Both the position numbers and the translations under genes were made by a program. The notes beneath the pieces are model-generated. The model did no database searches. It was not told the DNA's origin and saw only the letters and a list, made by a program, of their open reading frames with translations. Of a stretch of 64,000 nt of DNA, positions 57,689 to 64,000 are shown piece after piece. This DNA is from CAWBRT01 sp963832785 (lineage in GTDB: Bacteria; Acidobacteriota; Terriglobia; Terriglobales; Acidobacteriaceae), in assembly GCA_963832785.1 (NCBI GenBank), contig CAWHVF010000005.1, positions 2,356,001-2,420,000 on the forward strand. Direction: 5' to 3'. Every line of letters begins with the position of its first letter. Position 1 is the first letter of the stretch.

Positions 57689-58723
57689 CTAGCCGATGTG
57701 CCTGTAGAGCAGGCTTCCGGTGGCGGTCAACCAGGCGTCAGGCAGGCGCGAAAAGATTCGCTTTGCCATGCTCATCTTCCAGCCGGCCCGGGCCGGCGCG
57801 GCGGAAAGCGCGGGATACCTCCAGTAGCTGACGGTGGTGCGCTTGGCGCCAAGCCGGTCCTTGAACTGCACCAGCCCCTCGTTGTCCCAGTCCGAGCGCC
57901 CCAGGTCCAACTCCAATATCCCTTCACTTTTGGCTTCCTGCACAGCTTTCCAGAACAGCAACGGCATGCCGCCGAGGTTGCTGAAAGCTTTGTCCGAACA
58001 GCCGTACTTGTAGACCATGGTTCGGCGGAAGCGCAGAGTTAGCATGCTGGCAACCGGCTGGGCGCCTTTTGAAACCACGCGCACCTTGCTGTTTTCGCCC
58101 ATGCAGTCGACCAGGTTTTGAAACCAGGCCAACGGCTGCGGCGCCAGCTCCTGCCGGCGGCGCGTAATCACCAGCAAATCGTAAAATTTCCGCAGGAGCG
58201 CGGGAGAACGGCCTTCTTCGTATGTCAGGCCTTCGCGCTCGGCGCGGTGCACCTTTCTCTGAATGCAATCTTTATGAAAGCCGCTGAACAGCTCGGCCGC
58301 CGTGGGGCTCAGATCCAGCTTATGCAGGCAAAAGCTTTCCGAACTCTCCAAACCGTTTTCCTGCCCGGGAAGCGAATTTAGCGGCCGCAACTCTACGTAC
58401 TTGCGCTTGTTCCGCGCCGCCTCCTGCTTCAGTTCGGCCAGCAGACGCGCGAAATCATGGCTGCCGTTCACCAGCGGTTCGCAGTGGTCGGAAAAAGGCA
58501 GGGACACCAGCCGCCGGCCGGTTAGCCAGCTATTAACCCGGCATATCGCGAAGCCTTCGGCAAGCTCTTGACCCGGCGAGGAAGCTGTCAGAACAAAAGG
58601 TTCGTAGCCATAGGTTCGCCGCAGCGCTTCCAGCCACTGGGGCGTGTGAAACACGCTGGCTGCCGGATGCCTGGCCAGCAACTCATTCCATCGAGGATCC
58701 CGCAAGGGATCGACCTGGTACAA
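57689..58723 (-). CDS. FemAB/GNAT-type acyltransferase (exopolysaccharide cluster type)
   Basis: A 344-aa protein with two tandem GNAT folds, as in FemAB-like proteins of exosortase/EPS loci. Segments ASVFHTPQWLEALRRTYGY, YVELRPLNS, RKVHRAEREGLTYEEG and KYGCSDKAFSNLGGMPLLFWKAVQEAKSEG fit that family. It likely transfers an aminoacyl or acyl group to a surface polymer precursor. The start is TTG 58723, eight bases after AAGGAG. It is the first gene of the FemAB/ATP-grasp/FAD/deacetylase run. Confidence 0.85.
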   Translation of the reverse strand: MYQVDPLRDPRWNELLARHPAASVFHTPQWLEALRRTYGYEPFVLTASSPGQELAEGFAICRVNSWLTGRRLVSLPFSDHCEPLVNGSHDFARLLAELKQEAARNKRKYVELRPLNSLPGQENGLESSESFCLHKLDLSPTAAELFSGFHKDCIQRKVHRAEREGLTYEEGRSPALLRKFYDLLVITRRRQELAPQPLAWFQNLVDCMGENSKVRVVSKGAQPVASMLTLRFRRTMVYKYGCSDKAFSNLGGMPLLFWKAVQEAKSEGILELDLGRSDWDNEGLVQFKDRLGAKRTTVSYWRYPALSAAPARAGWKMSMAKRIFSRLPDAWLTATGSLLYRHIG

Positions 58724-59148
58724 GATAAGTTCTCCTTAAATAAGCTTTCCAATGCCGGCAATCCAGAGTACCCGGATGTGCATGTGATGCGGGCTGGAAG
58801 AGGAATGTTGGAACCGGTCAACGGGATTAAGCCTGATTAAGCGTTAGTGCAGCCGAAAACTCTTCGGCTCTCATGCCAGCCCGGGCTTTGATCGGGAAAA
58901 ATTCCGTGTTGCTGGCCTGTGTTCCCTGGCCAAGTGGCCCGTGTCCGTTGGTTCATGTGAAAAGAGTTAGCCCTCGGCCTACCGAACATGCTCAGGTCAG
59001 ACTCCTCCTCACCCTACTACTTCTTTCGTAGTCCGCTAGTGGTAAGCACTGATTCGTGGTGTTAGGGCTTCCGAACTAAGCTGACTCTCGCGAATGCGCC
59101 GCATTCGCACTATTCCCCTGGCCAAATTGGTCCGCGAGGTGTCATTCG
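58724..59148. other. Noncoding gap between divergent FemAB and SLT-like genes
   Basis: About 425 nt with no gene that I can support. It holds the 19-bp palindrome at 59090-59108 and presumably promoters in both directions. Confidence 0.4.
59090..59108. promoter_or_regulatory. 19-bp perfect palindrome upstream of the SLT-like lipoprotein gene
   Basis: GCGAATGCG-C-CGCATTCGC, 41 nt before ATG 59149. Likely a protein operator or a 9-bp leader hairpin. The upstream region of the other SLT paralog does not contain it. Confidence 0.5.
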
Positions 59149-60420
59149 ATGAGAAGGTCTGGTGGTGGCTTTTATCTTTTTCTGGCGATTTTCGTGCTCC
59201 TGATGGCGTGCGCGCTCCTGCTTTCCGCCTGCGGAGGGTCGCAAGCGCAAACCGCAACTTCTTCCACGGCCTCACAATCGACTAATGGGACTACGGCCGC
59301 CGCCGTAACCTCACTGAATGTAAACCCGGTGACCCTCACGCTTGCCTCCGGAGCCGTTCAGCAGTTTACGGTCACCGCGACCTACAGCGACGGCACCAGA
59401 GGAGACGTGACCAGCTCGGTTACCTGGACCAGCTCAAAGCCTTCGATCGTAGCCATCACCAGCAAGGGACTGGCGACGGCCGTGGCAAGCGGCAGCAGCA
59501 CCATAACTGCCAGCATCAGCGGAGCCAACGGCAGCACCGTTACCGGAACGGTAACGGTGACAGTCAGCGCCACGGCTTCATCCGGTTCTGGCTCGTCCGG
59601 CTCTGGCTCGTCTGGTTCGGGTTCCTCGGGCTCGGGTTCCTCGGGCTCGGGTTCTTCTGGCTCTGGTTCGTCCGGTTCTGGCTCGTCTGGTTCGGGCTCG
59701 TCTGGTTCCGGCTCCACGCCGCCGACCGCTGGCGGTTCTAGCGGATCGACCACCTACTTCTCGACCGAGCCTTCACATGCCACCGATGTGCCGCACACCG
59801 ATGCCTACTGCGCTTCGATGGTCGTTCCCAACTCGTCGGAGCCGCGTCCGAGCAACACTCAGGCCAACCATACAGTTCTTGCCGCGCCCTTTGGTTTCAT
59901 CAACAATGACAGTTCCGCTGCCTGGGGGACTAAGTTGGCGCAGGTCACCGGCAACTTCACCGGCACGACTACCGAGATCATTCAGTGGGCCGCCTGTAAG
60001 TGGGGCATTGACGAGGACTCGATCCGGGCCGCCGCCGTCAATGAATCGAATTGGTACCAGAACGAAGTGGGCGACAACTGCGGCACCACGGGAGAGGCTT
60101 CCTACGGCATACTGCAGATCAAGAATAAAGATTGCTCAGGCGCGGTGATTCACGGCGGCTATCCGGATACTACGGAAGCTACGGCCCTGGTTGTCGATTG
60201 GTACGCCGCCCGCATGCGTTCCTGCTACGACGGGGATTTCTCCTGGCTCTACCCCAGCGGCCAGACCGTCGACCAGATCGCAGCCGCTAACGGCTGGCAA
60301 TACGTCTTCCAGGGATGTATCGGATTCCATTACTCCGGAGACTGGAACCCTACCCAGCAGTACGTGCAGTCGTGGGAGCAATACCTTTCCAGCAAGCCTT
60401 GGCTGCAGCCGGGCTTCTGA
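59149..60420 (+). CDS. SLT-like lipoprotein with Big_2 domain and SSGSG linker (paralog 2)
   Basis: A 423-aa lipoprotein. Signal peptide with lipobox LSAC (Cys about residue 28), a Big_2 Ig-like domain (about 55-142, SLNVNPVTLTL...TSSVTWTSSKPSIV), a nine-unit SSGSG linker (about 144-188, DNA 59578-59712) and a C-terminal lysozyme-like domain. Catalytic Glu is in AAAVNESNW and GEASYGILQIKNKD follows. The C-terminal half is closely similar to 52527-53351. It would be an outer-envelope lytic transglycosylase. ATG 59149 has GAGG nine bases upstream. Confidence 0.8.
   Translation: MRRSGGGFYLFLAIFVLLMACALLLSACGGSQAQTATSSTASQSTNGTTAAAVTSLNVNPVTLTLASGAVQQFTVTATYSDGTRGDVTSSVTWTSSKPSIVAITSKGLATAVASGSSTITASISGANGSTVTGTVTVTVSATASSGSGSSGSGSSGSGSSGSGSSGSGSSGSGSSGSGSSGSGSSGSGSTPPTAGGSSGSTTYFSTEPSHATDVPHTDAYCASMVVPNSSEPRPSNTQANHTVLAAPFGFINNDSSAAWGTKLAQVTGNFTGTTTEIIQWAACKWGIDEDSIRAAAVNESNWYQNEVGDNCGTTGEASYGILQIKNKDCSGAVIHGGYPDTTEATALVVDWYAARMRSCYDGDFSWLYPSGQTVDQIAAANGWQYVFQGCIGFHYSGDWNPTQQYVQSWEQYLSSKPWLQPGF
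59578..59712 (+). repeat. 15-bp minisatellite encoding nine SSGSG units
   Basis: Nine in-frame 15-bp units, synonymous codons varied between units. It forms a flexible linker and is a likely site of length variation between strains. Confidence 0.9.
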
Positions 60421-60466
60421 GGAAGAAACGCCAAGTGGCGAAGAAGGAAAATAGGGCGGAAGAATT

Positions 60467-60552
60467 AACCACAGAGAACACAGAGGAACACAGAGAAATG
60501 CAGGCCCCGGCGAGCCTTATCTGCTCTGTGCAACTCTGCGAACTCTGTGGTT
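60467..60552. repeat. AACCACAGAG...CTCTGTGGTT palindromic repeat, copy 2
   Basis: Reverse complement of the copy at 43095-43174 with a few changes. It overlaps the last 12 codons of the GT2 gene, which are read from the repeat. Confidence 0.85.
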
Positions 60553-61449
60553 AGTTTTCCGCCGCTCCGCTCCGCCGCGAGCGGGCAACAACCTGCTCAT
60601 CTGCTCTCTTCGCAGGAAGGCGACAAACTCAGGAGGCACCATCCGCTTGCCGCCGACGTGTGCCACGAGAAATCCTGCGAACCGTGCCGCCGCTCCCACA
60701 ACGTAAGGCGTCCAGAAAATCCTTCTAGCCACTTTTACGAGCTCGAACACAGGATGGCTGCCGAGGGCAAAGTCCATGAATCCTTCACGGTAGCAGTAAT
60801 GTAACTTGCGGATTGCCGTTCCCAGCCTGCGGTTGTGGCGGACCTTCAAATCGGAAAACGATTGCACCCGCCAGCCGCGCAACCGGGCCATAACCTCCGC
60901 GTACCAGTCTTCGCCGCCGTACTCGATGGGCAGCATGCCGCCTACTTCCTGGTAGCACTCGCGGCGGAACATCTGCATCGAACCGGGCACGGAATTTGGG
61001 CTGTTTCCGCGAGAGTCGCGAAATTCGCCTCTACTTTTTTCCAGGCACCACCCGCCGCCAATGCCCAGTTTGGGATCTTCCTCGAATTTCTTCAGCAGGT
61101 CGCGGAAGTAGAAAGGGTCCGGCGACATGTCGGCATCCAGGTGGCCGACGAACGGGGCCGTCTCGGAGGCGACAGCCTGCCATCCGGCGCGCAGGGCAAA
61201 CACCTTCGAGGCGAAGCGGCGGTTCTCATCCTTCTCCCGGCGGACCAGTCGTATGAAGGCGTGGCGCTGAGCATACTGCTTAACTATTTCGTCGGTGCGG
61301 TCCGTAGAACCGTCGCTGACGATCACCCAGACCTTGGGGCGAAGCTCCTGCGCCACCACCGACCTGATCGTCTCCTCGATGTACGCTTCTTCGTTATGAG
61401 CCGCCGTCAGCAGCACATACTCGGGATTATTCGGTGCGGTTCCGTTCAT
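60517..61449 (-). CDS. Glycosyltransferase family 2 protein
   Basis: A 310-aa GT-A fold enzyme. VLLTAAHNEEAYIEETIRSV and VIVSDGSTDRTDEI form the nucleotide-binding start, GHLDADMSPDP is the DxD-type metal motif, and GSMQMFRRECYQEVGG with GEDWYAE are acceptor-side motifs. The C-terminus has a hydrophobic patch, suggesting membrane association. The last residues (KTNHRVRRVAQSR) are encoded by a dispersed repeat, so the original C-terminus may have been replaced. ATG 61449 lies 1 nt after the aminotransferase stop. Confidence 0.9.
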   Translation of the reverse strand: MNGTAPNNPEYVLLTAAHNEEAYIEETIRSVVAQELRPKVWVIVSDGSTDRTDEIVKQYAQRHAFIRLVRREKDENRRFASKVFALRAGWQAVASETAPFVGHLDADMSPDPFYFRDLLKKFEEDPKLGIGGGWCLEKSRGEFRDSRGNSPNSVPGSMQMFRRECYQEVGGMLPIEYGGEDWYAEVMARLRGWRVQSFSDLKVRHNRRLGTAIRKLHYCYREGFMDFALGSHPVFELVKVARRIFWTPYVVGAAARFAGFLVAHVGGKRMVPPEFVAFLRREQMSRLLPARGGAERRKTNHRVRRVAQSR

Positions 61450-61450
61450 T

Positions 61451-62704
61451 TCACATTGCCCTGGCCGGCATCTGCGGGGCTGGCAGGCTGGCCTCGTCGA
61501 TGGCGCTGAACGCCGGCGTGAATTCCAGGACGGCCTTGATGACGCGCTGCTGCTGCTCCGCCTGCAACTGCGGGAACATCGGCAGTGACAGGATTCTGGA
61601 GGCCAGGCGCTCGGTCACGGGGAAATCGCCGCGCCGATACCCAAGCCGCTTGTAGGCCTCCTGCAGGTGCAACGGCACGGGATAGTGAATGCCGGTGCCG
61701 ATGTTCAGGGAAGCAAGGTGCTCCCGCAAGCGCTCGCGATCGGGAACGGAAATCACGTACAGGTGGTAGACGGAGCTGGTGTTAAACAGCTCGCGGATCG
61801 GCCCCAGGCGGTCGGCGGCGGCGGCAAAGGCCTCGTGGTAGCGCTTGGCGATAGCGCGCCGCTGGCGGTTCCACTCGTCCAGGTAGGGCAGTTTGACGCT
61901 GAGGAATCCCGCCTGCATGGCGTCCAGGCGGCCGTTGTAGCCCTCCAGCCGGTGATAGTATTTTTTCTCCTGGCCGTGATCGCGCAGCATGCGGATCTTG
62001 TGCGCCAGCTCTTCGTCATTGGTGGTGACCGCGCCGCCCTCGCCGCAGGCTCCCAGGTTCTTGCCGGGATAAAAACTGAAGGCGGCGGCGCGTCCCAGGC
62101 TGCCGGCTTTGAGCCAGCGTCCCTGCTTCTTGGAGAAATACGCTGCTCCGTGGGCCTGGCAGGCGTCCTCGATGACCGCCAGCCCGTAGTGCTGGGCCAG
62201 CTCCAGTATGGGATCCATGTCCGCCGGCTGCCCGTAAAGGTGCACCGGCACGACCGCCTTTACCCGCAAACCTTTATCGCGGGTCCTGAGCATGCCTTGC
62301 GAATCCGGGGCGCACTGGGTGGCGAGAAATTCCTGTAGCTTTTGCGGATCGAGGTTGCACGTCTCCTCGCTGACATCTACGAAAACCGGCTGCGCTCCCG
62401 CCTGCGAAATGGCTTCAGTGGTGGCGATGAAAGTGTTGCAGACGGTGATCACGGCATTGCCGGGCTCCACCCCGATTGCCATCAGGGCGAAGCGCAGCGC
62501 GTCCGTGCCGCTGTTTACCCCCACGCAGTAGCGGGTTTCGCAGTAGCCGGCGTAGGCCGCTTCGAAGTCCTCGACCATGGGCCCGCCAATGAATCCGGCC
62601 GTGGATAAGACGCGCTTTACCACGGAAAGCAGACGCTCTTCCAGCTCGGCGTGTGGAGCGACCAGGTCCACGAAAGGAACGGCGTTCTTGTGATCATTCG
62701 CCAT
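61451..62704 (-). CDS. DegT/DnrJ/EryC1/StrS sugar aminotransferase (WbpE-like)
   Basis: A 417-aa PLP enzyme that aminates a nucleotide-linked ketosugar. The family marks are VGVNSGTDALRFALMAIG, VEDACQAHGA (Asp contacting PLP), the PLP Lys in SFYPGKNLGACGEGG and RLEGYNGRLDAMQAGFL. With the adjacent acetyltransferase and Gfo/Idh genes it resembles the Wbp set that makes UDP-diacetamido-uronic acid. ATG 62704 has GGAGG ten bases upstream; its start lies 2 nt after the acetyltransferase stop. Confidence 0.95.
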   Translation of the reverse strand: MANDHKNAVPFVDLVAPHAELEERLLSVVKRVLSTAGFIGGPMVEDFEAAYAGYCETRYCVGVNSGTDALRFALMAIGVEPGNAVITVCNTFIATTEAISQAGAQPVFVDVSEETCNLDPQKLQEFLATQCAPDSQGMLRTRDKGLRVKAVVPVHLYGQPADMDPILELAQHYGLAVIEDACQAHGAAYFSKKQGRWLKAGSLGRAAAFSFYPGKNLGACGEGGAVTTNDEELAHKIRMLRDHGQEKKYYHRLEGYNGRLDAMQAGFLSVKLPYLDEWNRQRRAIAKRYHEAFAAAADRLGPIRELFNTSSVYHLYVISVPDRERLREHLASLNIGTGIHYPVPLHLQEAYKRLGYRRGDFPVTERLASRILSLPMFPQLQAEQQQRVIKAVLEFTPAFSAIDEASLPAPQMPARAM

Positions 62705-62706
62705 GG

Positions 62707-63201
62707 CTATGCGACCTCCGCTTTGGCGGCGATATACCGCACCAGCCGGGCGGGATTTCCGGCCACGATGCTGTTGGCCGGCACGTCCCGGGTTACCACG
62801 CTGCCGGCGCCGACGATGGCGTTTTCGCCAATCACCACGTTGGAGAGAATAGTGGCGCCGGAACCGATCGAGGCCCCTCTCTTCACCGTCGTCCGTTCCA
62901 CCTTCCAGTCGGCTTCGGTCTGCAGTTCGCCCGAGGTGTTGGTGGCTCGCGGGTAGGAATCGTTGATAAACATTACGCCGTGACCGATAAACACCTCGTC
63001 TTCGATGGTCACTCCCTCGCAGATGAAGCTATGGCTGGAGATCTTGCAGCTTTTGCCGATGTGCGCGTTCTTTTGCACTTCCACAAAGGCGCCGATCCTG
63101 GAGTTATCGCCGATCTCGCAACCGTAGAGATTGATGAATTTGCCCAGCTTGACATTGCTGCCAAGCTTCACGTCAGGAGCAACTAATTGATGTTCATTCA
63201 T
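62707..63201 (-). CDS. Hexapeptide-repeat acetyltransferase (WbpD-like)
   Basis: A 164-aa left-handed beta-helix protein: many hexapeptide turns (VKLGSNVKLGKFINLYGCEIGDNSRIG, SIGSGATILSNVVIGENAIVGAGSVVT) and the loop IGHGVMFINDSYPRA with the catalytic-type His. It likely acetylates the amino group made by the adjacent aminotransferase. ATG 63201; the longer frame upstream is antisense to the next gene. Confidence 0.92.
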   Translation of the reverse strand: MNEHQLVAPDVKLGSNVKLGKFINLYGCEIGDNSRIGAFVEVQKNAHIGKSCKISSHSFICEGVTIEDEVFIGHGVMFINDSYPRATNTSGELQTEADWKVERTTVKRGASIGSGATILSNVVIGENAIVGAGSVVTRDVPANSIVAGNPARLVRYIAAKAEVA

Positions 63202-63233
63202 GGCCGTTACACATCCTTCCGAGTAATTTTGTT

Positions 63234-64000
63234 TTATGCCGCCCGCATTATTTCCGTGCGGCTTCCGGTGGAGGCGAGCAATACCGCTTCTCCCCGGGAT
63301 TTGATCGATCGGCAGGCGGCTTCCACCAGCCGCACCACCCGCCAGCCGGCTATACCGTCGTTGATGGGGTGCCTGCCGTGGACGATACAGTCGTGAAAAT
63401 AGCTGAGCTCTTCTTTGAGCGCCTCGGTGGCTTCGATTTTGGGCGCCCACATGTCACCGGAACGGTAGCTGACAAGCAGCTTGTGCACCCCCTCGGCGCT
63501 GTTTATCTCGACGCCTTTGTCGTACACCTTGATTTTTTCGTCGGCTTCCAGGTCGTTCCAGACCAGCATCTTCTTTTCGCCGCCGATGAGCGTGGTCCGT
63601 ACCTTGACCGGTGAGAGCCAGTTCACATTCAGGTGGGCGATGATGCGGTGCGGGTAAAACACCGTAATGTAAGCCATGTCTTCGTGCCCGTTGATGTGCC
63701 TTTCGCCGGCCGCCATGATGGCCTCCGGCTCTTCGTTTATCAGGTACTCCATGATGGACAGATCATGGGGGGCGAGGTCCCAGATGACGTTCACGTCGTG
63801 CTGGAACAGGCCCAGATTGACCCGCTGGGAATCGTAGTAATAGAGATCGCCCAGAACGGCGCCGTCAATCAGTTCGCGAATCTTGCGGACAGCGCCGGTA
63901 AACAGGAACGTATGATCGACCATTATCAGCCGATGCTGGCGGTCGGCCAGTTCGATCAGCTCCTCGGCCTGGGCCGTGCTGGAGGTGAACGGTTTCTCGA
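63234..64000 (-). CDS. Gfo/Idh/MocA oxidoreductase (WbpB-like), partial
   Basis: The C-terminal 254 codons of a Gfo/Idh/MocA dehydrogenase; the 5' end lies beyond the right edge. The EKPF motif (catalytic-type Lys) is at the edge (about 63990-64000), then MVDHTFLFTGAVRKIRELI and DLAPHDLSIMEYLI with the active-site His. WbpB-type members oxidise UDP-N-acetyl-hexosaminuronate at C3, giving the substrate for the adjacent aminotransferase. The assignment to WbpB is by context. Confidence 0.9.
   Translation of the reverse strand, partial: EKPFTSSTAQAEELIELADRQHRLIMVDHTFLFTGAVRKIRELIDGAVLGDLYYYDSQRVNLGLFQHDVNVIWDLAPHDLSIMEYLINEEPEAIMAAGERHINGHEDMAYITVFYPHRIIAHLNVNWLSPVKVRTTLIGGEKKMLVWNDLEADEKIKVYDKGVEINSAEGVHKLLVSYRSGDMWAPKIEATEALKEELSYFHDCIVHGRHPINDGIAGWRVVRLVEAACRSIKSRGEAVLLASTGSRTEIMRAA

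Noticed and set aside
59578..59712. Regular 15-bp repeats as a CRISPR array
   Set aside because: Units are contiguous with no spacers and encode SSGSG in frame inside a lipoprotein gene; it is a coding minisatellite. No CRISPR array or cas gene was found anywhere in the window.

Overview
The window is high-GC (about 60% or more by eye), densely coded bacterial DNA. The gene content, the two-tier Tad pilus locus, a short EF-Ts, long Ala/Glu-rich ribosomal protein tails, lipoproteins with bacterial Ig-like domains and the many GGCTTTAGCC-type palindromes all suggest an Acidobacteriota chromosome (Terriglobia-like). That assignment is inference; no 16S gene is present.

Region 1 (1-15.5 kb, all minus strand). 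A Tad/Flp pilus locus, read from high to low coordinates: sigma-54-type response regulator, a squalene/prenyl-cyclase-repeat protein, a DUF362 protein, two TadE pseudopilins, TadG with a vWA domain, a small membrane protein, two tandem Flp pilins, prepilin peptidase, CpaB, secretin CpaC, CpaE, ATPase TadA and the start of TadB, which runs off the left edge. A TonB-C-like protein lies upstream.

Region 2 (15.9-33.4 kb). Housekeeping and metabolism: DUF5996 protein, pterin dehydratase, ACT protein, RRM protein, MetC, LeuA, the pyrH-tsf-rpsB and rpsI-rplM translation genes, glutamate dehydrogenase, a metallo-beta-lactamase-fold hydrolase, glucose-6-phosphate dehydrogenase and an acetate-transporter-family protein. 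Several leaders look structured (rplM attenuator-like terminator, acetate-transporter leader).

Region 3 (33.5-44 kb). Transport and oxidation: DUF1634 plus TauE/SafE permease, an MFS transporter, a lower-GC two-gene islet with a HEPN-like motif, a UGSC-like protein lacking its signature residues, and a three-subunit molybdenum hydroxylase (large, FAD, 2Fe-2S), then a DinB protein.

Region 4 (44.4-50.7 kb). A porin with a Gln-rich coiled coil is followed by a repeat-rich patch. Here an IS110-family (IS1111-group-like) element of about 1.39 kb has inserted into one copy of a dispersed repeat; an uninterrupted copy of the same repeat lies at 29.2 kb, so both junctions can be read. The element has 11-bp subterminal inverted repeats, a hairpin covering the transposase ribosome binding site, a frameshifted transposase and a 272-nt noncoding 3' end where a bridge RNA would be expected. 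A perfect 50-bp inverted repeat flanks this patch. tRNA-Leu(CAA) and a phosphoesterase lipoprotein follow.

Region 5 (51.2-64 kb). Cell-envelope and surface polysaccharide genes: GT4, two paralogous SLT-like proteins that bracket a FemAB/ATP-grasp/flavoprotein/deacetylase cluster, then GT2, DegT aminotransferase, hexapeptide acetyltransferase and Gfo/Idh oxidoreductase (a WbpE/WbpD/WbpB-like set), the last running off the right edge.
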